Positions 53,576 to 64,000 of a stretch of DNA of 64,000 bases are shown piece after piece. This stretch comes from Cherax quadricarinatus. Taxonomy: Eukaryota > Arthropoda > Malacostraca > Decapoda > Parastacidae. Under the pieces are notes generated by a model. It was not told where the DNA came from. It saw nothing but the letters and a program-made list of their open reading frames with translations, and ran no database searches. Each line of letters starts with the position of its first letter. Position 1 is the first letter of the stretch. Made by a program: the position numbers and the translations under genes. The DNA lies in NCBI RefSeq assembly GCF_038502225.1, contig NC_091325.1:27964424-28028423 (forward strand), in the 5' to 3' direction.

Positions 53576-56153
53576 GCAACACCACCACCACAATCACCAC
53601 CACCATCACCACCACCACCACCATCACCACCACCATCACCACCACCATCACCACCACCACCACCATCACCACCATCACCACCACCACCATAACCACCACC
53701 ATCACCACCATCACCACCACCATCACCACCATCACCACCACCACCACAATCACCACCACCATCACCACCATCACCACCACCATCACCACCATCACCACCA
53801 CCACCAACACCACCACCAGCACCAACACCACCACCACCACCATCACCACCACCATCACCACCACCACCACCACCATCATCACCACCACCATCACCACCAC
53901 CACCACCACCACCACCATCACCACCACCATCACCACCATCACCACCACCACCACCATCACCACCACCATCACCACCACCACCATCACCACCACCACCACC
54001 ACCAACACCACCACCACCATCAGCACCACCATCACCGAAACCATCACCATCACCATCACCGCCACTATCACCATCACCACCACCATCACCACCACCATCA
54101 CCACCACCACCACCATCACCACCACCACCACCACCACCATCACCACCACCACCACCACCACCACCATCACCACCACCACCACCGCCGCCACCATCACCAC
54201 CGTCGCCACCATCACCATCACCGCCACCATCACCACCACCATCGCCACCACCATCACCACCACAACCACCACCACAGCCACCACCACCACCATCACCACC
54301 ACCACCATCACCACCAACACCATCACCACCGCCATCACCACCGCCATCACCACCGCCATCACCACCAAAATCACCACCACCATCACCACAACCACCACCA
54401 CCACCACCACCAGCACAATCACCACCACCATCACCACCACCATCCCCACCACCATCACCACCACCATCACCACCACCATCACCACCACCATCACCACCAC
54501 CATCACCACCACCATCACCACAACCACCATCACCACCACCATCACCATCAACACCACCATCACCACCACCATCACCACCACCATCACCCCCACCACCACC
54601 AACACCATCACCACGACCATTACCACCGCCATCACCACCGCCATAACCACCACCATCACCACCTCCATCACCACCACCACCAACATCACCACCACCATCT
54701 CCACTACCATCACCACCACCACCATCACCACAACCACCACCACCATCACCAACACCATCACCACCACCAACACCACCACCATCACCATCACAACCACCAT
54801 CACAACCACCATCACCAACACCACCATCACCATCAACACCACCACCAACACCACCACGATCACCACCACTATCAAAACCACCATCACCATCACCACCACC
54901 ATCACCACCACCACCTCCACCATCACCACCACCATCACCACAGCCATCACCACCACCATCACCACCAACACCACAATCATCACCATCACCACCACCACCA
55001 TCAACACCATCATCACCACCGCCACCACCATCACCATCACCACCACCACCATCACCATCACCACCATCACTACCATCACCACCATCACTACCATCACCAC
55101 CATCACCACCATCACCACCGCCATCACCACCACCGCCACAATCACCACCACCGCCATCACCACCACCGCAACAATCACCACCACCACAACAATCACCACC
55201 ATCACCAACACTACCATCGCCACCATCACCACCACCATCACCACCATCACCACCATCACCAAAACCATCACCACCATCACCACCATCATCACAACCATCA
55301 CCATCACCACAGCCACCACCACCATCACAGCCATCACCACCACCATCACCACCACCACTACCACCTCCACCATCACCACCACCATTACCACCACCATCAA
55401 CACCACCATCACCACCACCATCACCACCACCATCACCACCATCACCACCAGCATCAACACCACCACCACCACCATCACCACCATCACCACCACCACCGTC
55501 ACCACCACCACCACCATCACCACCACTACCACCTCCACCATCACCAGTACCACCTCCACCATCACCACTACCACCATCACCACCACCATCACCACCACCA
55601 CCACCACCACCATCACTACAACCACCACCACAACCACCACCACCATCACCACCACCATCACCATCACCCCAACCATCACCATCACCACCACCATCACCCC
55701 AACCATCACCATCACCACCACCATCACGACAACCATCACCACCACCATCACCACCACCACCACCATCACCACCACCATCACCACCACCATCACCACCACC
55801 ATCACCACCATCACCACCATCACCACCATCACAACCACCATCACCACCATCACAACCACCATCACCACCATCACCACCACCACCACCAGCATCACCACCA
55901 CCACCACAACAATCACCACCACCATCACCACCACCATCACCACCACCACAACAATCACAACCATCACCACCACCATCACCACCATCACCACTATCACCAC
56001 CTCCATCACCACCACCACCAAAATCACCACCATCACCATCACCACCATCACCAACACCACCACCATCACCACCACCATCACCACCACCATCACCATCACC
56101 ACCGCCATCACCACCAACACCACCACCACCATCACCACCACCACCTCCACCAC
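53576..56153. repeat. CAC/CAT/CCA trinucleotide array, ~2.6 kb
   Basis: Nearly continuous ACC/CAC/CAT triplets with many single-base variants. Because the period is a multiple of three, the minus strand stays open in two frames (Gly/Asp-rich and Val/Met-rich); these are not genes. Confidence 0.97.
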
Positions 56154-57143
56154 TGTGAGGGAAAAGTTCAATAGATAGGTGTAGAGGGAATATGTATAGT
56201 GACAGTAGTTTCACTGCCGGCTACTAGTTAAGGTAGGTTAAGTCAAGCTCCCGTTTTTCCCGCCTTTTCTCCCCCTCCCTGAAAGTGGTAGTTTGACTGC
56301 CGGCTGCTTGTTAAGGTAGGGTCAGTCTAGCTCCCGCTATCCCTTCCCCTCCTTCTTCCCCCCCCCGAAAGGTGACGTGTGGGGCTCTGGTTAAACAATA
56401 AATCACTCGACTCACAGCTCCCAACACTACTGTAAGTACATGCCTGCCTTGTATTCTAGTGGATTTATTGGTTAAAAGCTTCACTTTTGACCAATAATAA
56501 ACTTAGTCCTTTCAGTCTTGCTCTAGGTTGACTGTTGTAATAATCACCACATCTTTTGAATATTGTACACTACCATGAAGAGTGATTATTTAAGCAGTGG
56601 GTAACCTGTATCTTTCCAGCTTGGATGTCAGTGAGGGTCACCTGGCAATCAACGAGGAGAAATGATGGAGAAGGACTAACGTCCAGAGACTTCGCCAATT
56701 TGATCTCACTAACTGTGCACCTGTATGAAATTGTAGGACGTAACCCCACATCATTGCAGCGGTAAAGAACCTGCTTTCCTGTCATCGGGATACTACTCAC
56801 GGCGTTAATTTGTGAAGAACTAGCCAGTGGTGGTCACCAACACCTGCGACCCCCCCCACCCCATCATCAGCAACGGCCACGATTTCAACAACAGTGTCAC
56901 GAACACCAGACACCCCTGTAGATATTAGCGTTGAGTTCAAATGTTATTTTATTCATTTCATTTTTCATTTTTCTTTCAAATAGGATATACCTTTCATGTT
57001 TTATTGTTTTATGTTTGATTTAATAAACAATAAAGTGTTTATCTTTGTGAATTATTTCTTTTTCTATTCATTAATTTTCCTGAGGAGGAGCCAGCCTGAG
57101 TAATACTGTCTGAAGTTGTTACAGGGCTGAGTAAGCCTTCACA
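56154..57143 (+). mobile_element. Solo Gypsy C-type LTR inside the CAC array
   Basis: TGTGAGGGAAAAG to CCTTCACA, homologous to the C LTRs but in plus orientation. ACCAC lies on both sides (56,149-56,153; 57,144-57,148), consistent with a 5-bp duplication, although the repeat background makes a chance match easy. No internal element. Confidence 0.82.
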
Positions 57144-57356
57144 ACCACCACCATTACCATCACCACCACCATCAACACCAACACCACCACCATCACCACA
57201 ACCACCACCACCATCACCACCACCATCACCACCACCATCACCAACACCTCCACCACCACCATCACCCCAACCATCACCATCACCATCACGACAACCATCA
57301 CCACCACCATCACCACCACCATTACCACCATCACCACCACCACCACCATCATCACC
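57144..57356. repeat. CAC/CAT trinucleotide array, continuation
   Basis: Same array on the far side of the solo LTR, running into the assembly gap. Confidence 0.95.
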
Positions 57357-57456
57357 NNNNNNNNNNNNNNNNNNNNNNNNNNNNNNNNNNNNNNNNNNNN
57401 NNNNNNNNNNNNNNNNNNNNNNNNNNNNNNNNNNNNNNNNNNNNNNNNNNNNNNNN
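57357..57456. other. Assembly gap (100 N)
   Basis: A run of 100 Ns; the true distance between the CAC array and the satellite is unknown. Confidence 0.99.
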
Positions 57457-60400
57457 ATGACCTATCTCTCAATTTCTCTTAACCTGATGTGTCTCTCAGT
57501 TTCTTTTCATCTGACCTGTCTCTCAGCTTCTCTTCACCTGACCTATGTCTCAGTTTCTCTTCACATGGCCTTTGCTCAGTTTCTCTTCACCTGACCCGTC
57601 TCTCAGCTTCTCTTTATCTGACCTGTTTCTCAGTTTCTTTTCACCTGACCTGTCTCTCAATCTCTCTTTACGTAACGTGTCTCTCAGTTTCTGTTCACTT
57701 GACCTATCTCTCAATTTATCATCACCTGATTTGTCTCTCAGTTTCCCTTCACCTGACATGTCCCTAAGTTTCTCTTCACCTGACCTGTCTGTCAATTTGT
57801 CTTCACCTGACCTGTCTCTCAGTTTCTCTTCCCCTGACCTGTCTCTCAGTTTCTCTTCCCCCCGACCTGCCTCTCAGTTTCTCTTCACCTTTCTTTTCAC
57901 CAGATGCGTCTCTCAGTTTTTTTTCACCTGACATGTCTCTCAGTTTCTTTTCAACTATCATGTTTCTCAGTTTCTCTTCACTTGCCCTGTCTCTCAGTTT
58001 CTCTTCATCTGGCCTTTGCTCAGTTTCTCTTCAACTGACCTGTCTTTCAGTTTCTCTTTACATAACCTGCCTCAGTTTCAATTCACCTCACCTATCTCTC
58101 AATTTTTCTTCTCCTGACCTGTCTCTCAGTTTCTCTTAACCTGACATGTCTCTCAGTTTCTCTTCACCTGACCTTTCTGTCAGTTTCTCTTCACCTGACC
58201 TTTCCCTCAGATTCTCTTCCCCTGATCTGTCTGTCAGTTTCTCTTCTCCTGACCTGTCTCTCAGCATCTCTTTAACTTTCCTGTGCTCAGTTTCTCTTAA
58301 CCAGACTTGTCTCTGACTTTCTCTTCACCCGACCTATGTCTCAGTTTCCTTTCACCCAATCTGTCTCTCAGTTTCTCTTCACCTGGCCTGTGCTCAGTTT
58401 CTTTTCAACTGATATGTCTCTCAGCTTCTTTTATCCTGACATATCTCTCAGTTTCTCTTCACTTTACCTGTTTCTAAGTTTCTCTTCACCTGACATTAAT
58501 CTCACTTTCTCTTCACCTAACCTGTCTTTCAGTTTCTCTTCACGTGACCTGTCTCAGTTTCTCTTCACCTGACCTGTCTCTCAGTTTCTCTTCACCTGAC
58601 CTGTCTCCCAGTTTCTCTTCACCTGATCTGCCTGTTAGTCTCTCTTCACATGACTTGTTTCTAAGTTTATTTTCACTTCACCTGCCTCAAAATCTCTCTT
58701 CTCATGACGTGTTTCTCAGTTTCTCTTCATCTGCCCTATCTCTCAATTTCGCTTCACCTGACCTGTCTCACAGTTTCTTTTTACCTGACCTGTATCTCAG
58801 TTTCTCTTCACGGGACGTGTCTCTTAGTTTCCTTTCACCTGAGATGTTTCTCAGTTTCTCTTCACCTGAACTGTCTATCAGTTTCTCTTCACGTGACCTG
58901 TCTCAGTTTCTCTTCACCTGACCTGTCTCTCAGTTTCTCTTCACCTGACCTGTCTCTCAGTTTCTCTTCACCTGACCTGTCTCTCAGTTTCTCTTCACCT
59001 GACCTGTCTCTCAGTTTCTCTTTACCTGATCTGTCTCACAGTCTCTCCTCACCTGACCTGTTTGTCAGTTTCTTTTCGCCTGACCTGTCTCTCAATCTCT
59101 CTTCACCTGACGTGTCTCTCAATTTCTTTTCTCTTGACCTATCTCTCAATTTCTCTTCAGCTCAACTGTGTCTCTGTTTTTTCACCTTACCTGTCTCTCA
59201 GTTTCTCTTTACCTGACATGTCTGTCAGTTTCTCTTCACCTGACCGGTCTTGTCAGTTTCTCTTCACCTGACCTGTATCTCAGTATCTCTTCAACTTTCC
59301 TGTGCTCAGTTTCTCTTCACCAGACGTGTCTCTCAGTTTCTTTTCACCTGACATGTCTCTGACTTTCTCTTCACCTGACGTATGTCTCAGTTTCCCTTCA
59401 CCCGATCTGTCTCTCAGCTTCTCTTCACTTGGCCTGTGCTCTGTTTCTCGTCAACTGCCGTGTCTCTCAGTTTCTTTTTATATGACCTGTCTCTCAGTTT
59501 CTCTTGACATGACCTGTCTATTAGTTTCTCTTCACCTGACATGTCTCTCAGTGTCTCTTCACCTGACATGTCTCTCAGTTTCTCTTCACATGACCTGTCT
59601 TTCAGTTTCTCTTCACCTGACTTGTCTCTCAGTTTCTCTTCAATTGACCTGTCTCTCAGTTTCTCTTCACCTGACCTGTCTCCCAGTTTCTCTTCAATTG
59701 ACCTGTGTCACAGTTTCTCTTCACCTGTCATGTTTCTCAGTTTCTCTTCATCAGACCTGTCTTTCAGTTTCTCTTCAAGTAACCTGTCTCAGTTTCTCTT
59801 CACCTGACATGTCTCTCAGTTTGTCTTCACCTGGCCTGTGTTCAGTTTCTCTTCACCTGACCTATCTCCCAGTTTCTCATCCCTTGACTTGTTTCTCAGT
59901 TTCCTTTCGCCTGACATGTCTCTCAGTTTCTCTTCACCTGACGTGTGTTTCAGTTTCTCATCACCTGACCTGTCTCCATGTTTCTCTTCGCCTGACCTGT
60001 CTCTCAGTTTCTCTTCACCTGACCTGCCTCTCAGTTTCACTTCACCTGACCTGTCTTTCAGTTTCTCTTCACCTGAATTGTCTCTCAGATTCCCTTCAAC
60101 CGACCTGTCTCTGAGTTTCTATTCACCTGACTTGTCTCTCAGATTCTCTTCACATTTCAAATCTCTGAGTCTCTCTTCACCTGTCGTGTCTATCAGTTTC
60201 TCATCACCTGATCTGTCTCTCAGTCTCTCTAACCTAACCTGTTTCTCAGTTTCTCTTCACCTGACCTTTCTCTCAGTTTCTCTTCGACTGACATGTCTCT
60301 CAGTTTCTCTTCACTTGACCTGTCTCTCAGTTTCTTTTCACCTGACATGTCTCTCAGTTTCTCATCACCTGGCCTGTCTCTCAGTTTCTCTTCACCTGAC

Positions 60401-63400
60401 ATGTCTCTCAGTTTCTCTTCACCTGACCTCTCTGTCAATTTCTCTTCACCTGACCTGTCTCTCAGTTTCTCTTCCCCTGACCTGTCTTTCAGTTTCTCTT
60501 CCTTGACCTGTCTCTCAGTTTTTCTTCACCTTTCTGTGCTCAGTTTCTTTTCACCAGATGCGTGTGTCAGTTTCTTTTCTCCTGACATGTCTCTCAGTTT
60601 CTTTTCACCTGACAGGTTTCTCAGTTTCTCTTCACTTGCCCTGTCTCTCAGTTTCTCTTCACCTGGACTTTGCTCAGTTTCTCTTCACCTGACCTGTCTT
60701 TCAGTTTCTATTTACATAACCTGTCTCTCAGTTTCTCTTCACCTGACATGTCTCTCAGTTTCTCATCACCTGACCTGTCTCTCAGTTTTTCTTAACCTGA
60801 CATGTCTCTCAGTTTCTCTTCACCTGACCTGTCTGTCAGTTTCTCTTCACCTGACATGGCTTTCAGTTTCTCTTCACTTGACCTGTCTTTCAGTTTCTCT
60901 TCACCTGACTAGTCTCTCAGTTTCTCTTCACCTGACATGTCTTTCAGTTTCTCTTCACTTGACCTGTCTTTCAGTTTCTCTTCACCTGACTATTCTCTCA
61001 GTTTCTCATCCTTTGACCTGTCTTTCAGTTTCTCTTCACCTGACATGTCTTTCAGTTTCTCTTCACTTGACCTGTCGTTCAGTTTCTCTTCACCTGACTA
61101 GTTTCTCAGTTTCTCTTCACTTGACCTGTCTCCCAGTTTCTCTTCACCTGGACTGTGCTTAGTTTCTTTTCAACTGATTTGTCTCTCAGTTTCTTTTCCC
61201 TTGACATGTCTCCCAGTTTCTCTTCACCTGACCTGTTTTTCCGTTTCTCTTCAAGTGACCTGTCTCTCAGTTTCTCTTCGCCTGACATGCCTCTCATTTT
61301 CTCTTCACCTGACCACTCTCTCAGTTTCTTTTCACCTGGCCTGTGTTCAGTTTCTCTTCACCTGACCTATCTCCCAGTTTCTCATCCCCTGACCTGTTTC
61401 TAAGTTTCTTTTCCCCTGATGTGTCACTCAGTTTGTCTTCAATTGACCTGTTTCTCAGCTACTCTTTACATGACCTGTCTCTCAGATTCTCCTCACCTGA
61501 CATGTCTCTCAGTTTCTCTTCAACAGACCTGTCTTCCAGTTTCATTTGACCTTACCTGTATCTGTTTCTCTTCACATAAAATGTCTTCCAGTTTCTTTTG
61601 ACCTTACCTGTATCTGTTTCTCTTCACATAATATGTCTGTCAGTTTCTCTTCCCCTGACCAGTTTCTCAGCTTCTCTTCATATGACCTGTGTCTCAGTTT
61701 CTCTTCACGAGACATCTCTCTCAGTTTCTTATCACCTGACGTGCCTCTCAGGTTCTGTTCACCTGACCTGTCTCTTAGTTTCACTTCACCTGATCTGTCT
61801 TTCAGTTTCTCTTCAAGTGACCTGTCTCAGCTTCTCTTCACCTGACATGTCTCTCAGTTTCTCATCCCTTGACCTGTTTCTCAGTTTCTCTTCCCCTGAC
61901 TTGTCTCTCAGTTTCTCTTCACCTGACCTGTCTCTCAGTTTTTCTTCACCTGACGTGTCTCTGAGTTTCTCTTCACCTGGCCCGTGCTCAGTTTCTCTTC
62001 AGCTGACGTGTTTCTCAGTTTCTTTTCACCTGACATGTCTCTCAGTTTCTCTTCTCCTGACCTATCCCTCAACTTCTCTTCACCTGACCTGTCTCTAAGT
62101 TTCTTTACACCTGACCTGTCTCCCAGTTTCTCTTCCCCTGACGTGTCTTAATTTCTTTTCACCTGACGTGTCTCTGAGTTTCTCTTCACCTGACCTGTCT
62201 CTCAGGTTCTCTTCACTTGAACTGTCTCTTAGTTTCTCTTCACCTGAGCTGTTTCTCAGTTTATATTAAACTGGGCTGTGCTCAGTTTCTCTTCACCTGA
62301 TGTGTCTCTGAGTTTCTTTTCACCAGTCATGTCTCTAGGTTTCTCTTCACCTGACCTGTGTTTAAGTTTCTCATCACCTGACCTGTCTCTCAGTTTCTCT
62401 TCACCTGACCTGTCTCTCAGTTTCTCTTCACCTGACCTGCCTCTCAGTTTCACTTCACCTGACCTGTCTTTTAGTTTCTCTTCACCCGACTTGTGTCTCA
62501 GATTCTCTTCACCTCACCTGTCTCTCAGTTTCTCTTCACCTGACTTGCCTCTCAGATTCTTTTCACATGACAAATCTCTGAGTCTCTCTTCATCTGTCGT
62601 GTCTATCAGTTTCTCATCACTTGATCTGTCTTTCAGTCTCTCTTAAACTGACCTGTTTCTCAGTTTCTTTTGACCTGACCTGTCTCTCAATGTCTCCTCA
62701 CATAATATGTCTCTCAGTTTCTCTTCACTTGACCTATCTCTCAATTTCTCTTCACCTGACCTGTCTCTCAGTTTCTCATCACCTGACCTGTCTGTCACTT
62801 TCTCTTCACATTACCCGTCTCCTAATTTCTCTTCCCCTCACCTGTTTCTCAGTTTCTCTTCACCTGACGTATCTCTCAGTTTTTCTTCACCTTTCCTGCG
62901 CACAGTTTCACTTCACCAGATGCATCTCTCAGTTTCTCTTCACCTCACATGTCTCTCAGTTTCTTTTCACCTGACATGTTTCTGAGTATCTCTTCAGTCG
63001 CCTTGTTTCTCAGTTTCTCTTCCATTGACCTGTCTCTCAGTTTCTCTTCACTTGATATGTCTCTCAGTTTCTCTTCACCTTACATGTCTCTCAGTTTCTC
63101 TTCGCCTAGCTTGTCTTTCAATTTCTCTTCACTCTACCTGTCTCTCAGTTTCTCTTCACCTGACATGTCTCTCAGTTTCTCTTCGCCAGACATGTCTCTC
63201 AGTTTCTCTTCCACTGACCTGTCTCTGAGTTTCTCTTCACCTGACGTGCCTCTGAGTTTCTCCTCACCTGACCTGTGTCTCAGTTCCTCTTCACCCGACC
63301 TGTCTCTCAGTTTCTCTTCACCTGGCCTGTGCTCAGTTTCTCTTCAACTGTCTCTCAATTTCTCTTCGCCTGATCTGCCTTTCAGTTTCTCATCACCTGA

Positions 63401-64000
63401 CATGTCTCTCACTTTCTCTTCACCAACCTGTCTTGCAGTTTCTCTTGACCTGACCTGTCTCACTTTCTCTTCACCTGACATGTCTCTAAGTTTCTCTTCA
63501 CATTACATGTCTCTCAGTTTCTCTTCACCTGATCTGCCTCTAAGTTTCTCTTAAGCTGATCTATCTCTCAATTTCTCTTCACCTGACCTGTGTCTAAGTT
63601 TTCTTTTACCCGTTCTGTCTCTCAGTTTCTCTTCACCTTGCCTGTGTTCAGTTTCTCTTCTATTGATGTGTCTCTCAGTTTCTTTTCACCTAACGTGTCT
63701 CTCAGTTTCTCTTCACCTGACCTGTCCTTTATTTTCTGTTCGCCTGACATGTCTATCAGTTTCTCTTCCCAAGACGTTTTTCTCAGTTTCTTTTCACCTG
63801 ACTTGTCTCTCAATTATTCTTCACCTGACCTGTCTCTCAGTTTCTCTTTACCTGACCTGTCTCTCAGGTTCTTTTCACCTGACCTGTCTCACAGTTTCTC
63901 TTCACCTGTCGTGTCTCTCAGTTTCTCTTCAACTGACATGTCTCTCAGTTTTTCTTCACCTGACATGGCTTTCAGTTTCTCTTCACTTAACCTCTCTCAG
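57457..64000. repeat. 27-bp satellite array
   Basis: More than 200 diverged units of about 27 bp (consensus core CTGACCTGTCTCTCAGTTTC then TCTTCAC), running to the window edge. Units lacking a few bases (CTGTGCTCAGTTTC type) recur every few hundred bases. Because 27 is divisible by three, several frames on both strands stay open for up to ~290 codons as nine-residue repeats. Regarded as non-coding. Confidence 0.95.

Noticed and set aside
53488..56214. Very long minus-strand open frames (908 and 867 codons), Gly/Asp-rich and Val/Met-rich.
   Set aside because: They are translations of a CAC/CAT trinucleotide array in two frames; no domain, no codon structure beyond the repeat.
57489..63813. 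Many open frames with Ser/Leu/Phe or Arg/Glu/Lys nine-residue repeats.
   Set aside because: A 27-bp satellite keeps several frames open by period alone, and stops appear where units change length.
57457..64000. Regular short repeats suggesting a CRISPR array.
   Set aside because: Repeats are contiguous with no unique spacers, and the context is eukaryotic.

Overview
This window looks like a repeat-dominated piece of a decapod crustacean genome (crayfish, lobster or shrimp type). The basis is family recognition: Ty3/Gypsy, BEL/Pao and LINE-type elements, a tRNA-derived SINE, (TA)n, (CA)n and (CAC)n arrays, and two short motifs I associate with decapod assemblies (the AACATAAGAAC / GGCCCATATGAGGCAG repeat near 39.05 kb and the CACAAATAGGTGAGTAC repeat near 19.14 kb). 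I see no host protein-coding gene, rRNA or functional tRNA gene. Nearly every supportable reading frame is a retroelement frame, most of them broken. There is one assembly gap (Ns, 57,357-57,456).

Layout. 1-7.8 kb: a Gypsy element 'A' (gag, protease, integrase and RNase H remnants, probable 3' LTR) facing an inverted gag copy, with a tandem array of ~378-bp units between them; each unit holds a hammerhead-ribozyme-like motif. 7.9-14.7 kb: a ~3-kb-arm palindrome of two fused LINE ORF1/endonuclease fragments with a BEL-type solo LTR at its centre. 14.7-18.8 kb: a longer LINE (ORF1, APE endonuclease, RT) on the minus strand. 19.4-23.1 kb: a foldback tRNA-derived SINE, LINE fragments, and an inverted pair of LINE C-terminal fragments around a (TA)n array. 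23.1-24.6 kb: Gypsy gag/PBS/LTR remnant. 24.6-29.5 kb: inverted BEL/Pao RT pair, the right copy continuing through RNase H and integrase to a 3' LTR. 29.5-30.0 kb: (CAC)n arrays enclosing an LTR fragment.

30.0-53 kb is a nest. Gypsy B (minus, 30.0-43.25 kb) was interrupted in its RNase H by Gypsy C (minus, 32,389-39,411, target duplication GTCCA). Its 5' LTR is cut by LINE-2 (from 43,252), which was itself interrupted by a foldback SINE (45,609-45,887, 11-bp duplication) and by Gypsy D (plus, 45,996-52,831, duplication CTATG). 53.6-57.4 kb is a (CAC)n-rich array holding a solo C-type LTR. 57.5-64 kb is a 27-bp satellite.

How it fits together: Gypsy A, C and D all show protease, then integrase, then reverse transcriptase/RNase H, the Copia-like order known from Gmr1-type Gypsy elements. 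The elements supply gag, protease, integrase and RT for LTR replication; the LINEs supply endonuclease and RT, and LINE machinery probably moved the SINEs. All copies seen here carry inactivating lesions, so the window reads as a retroelement graveyard with some fairly recent insertions. All identity and divergence statements are by eye.
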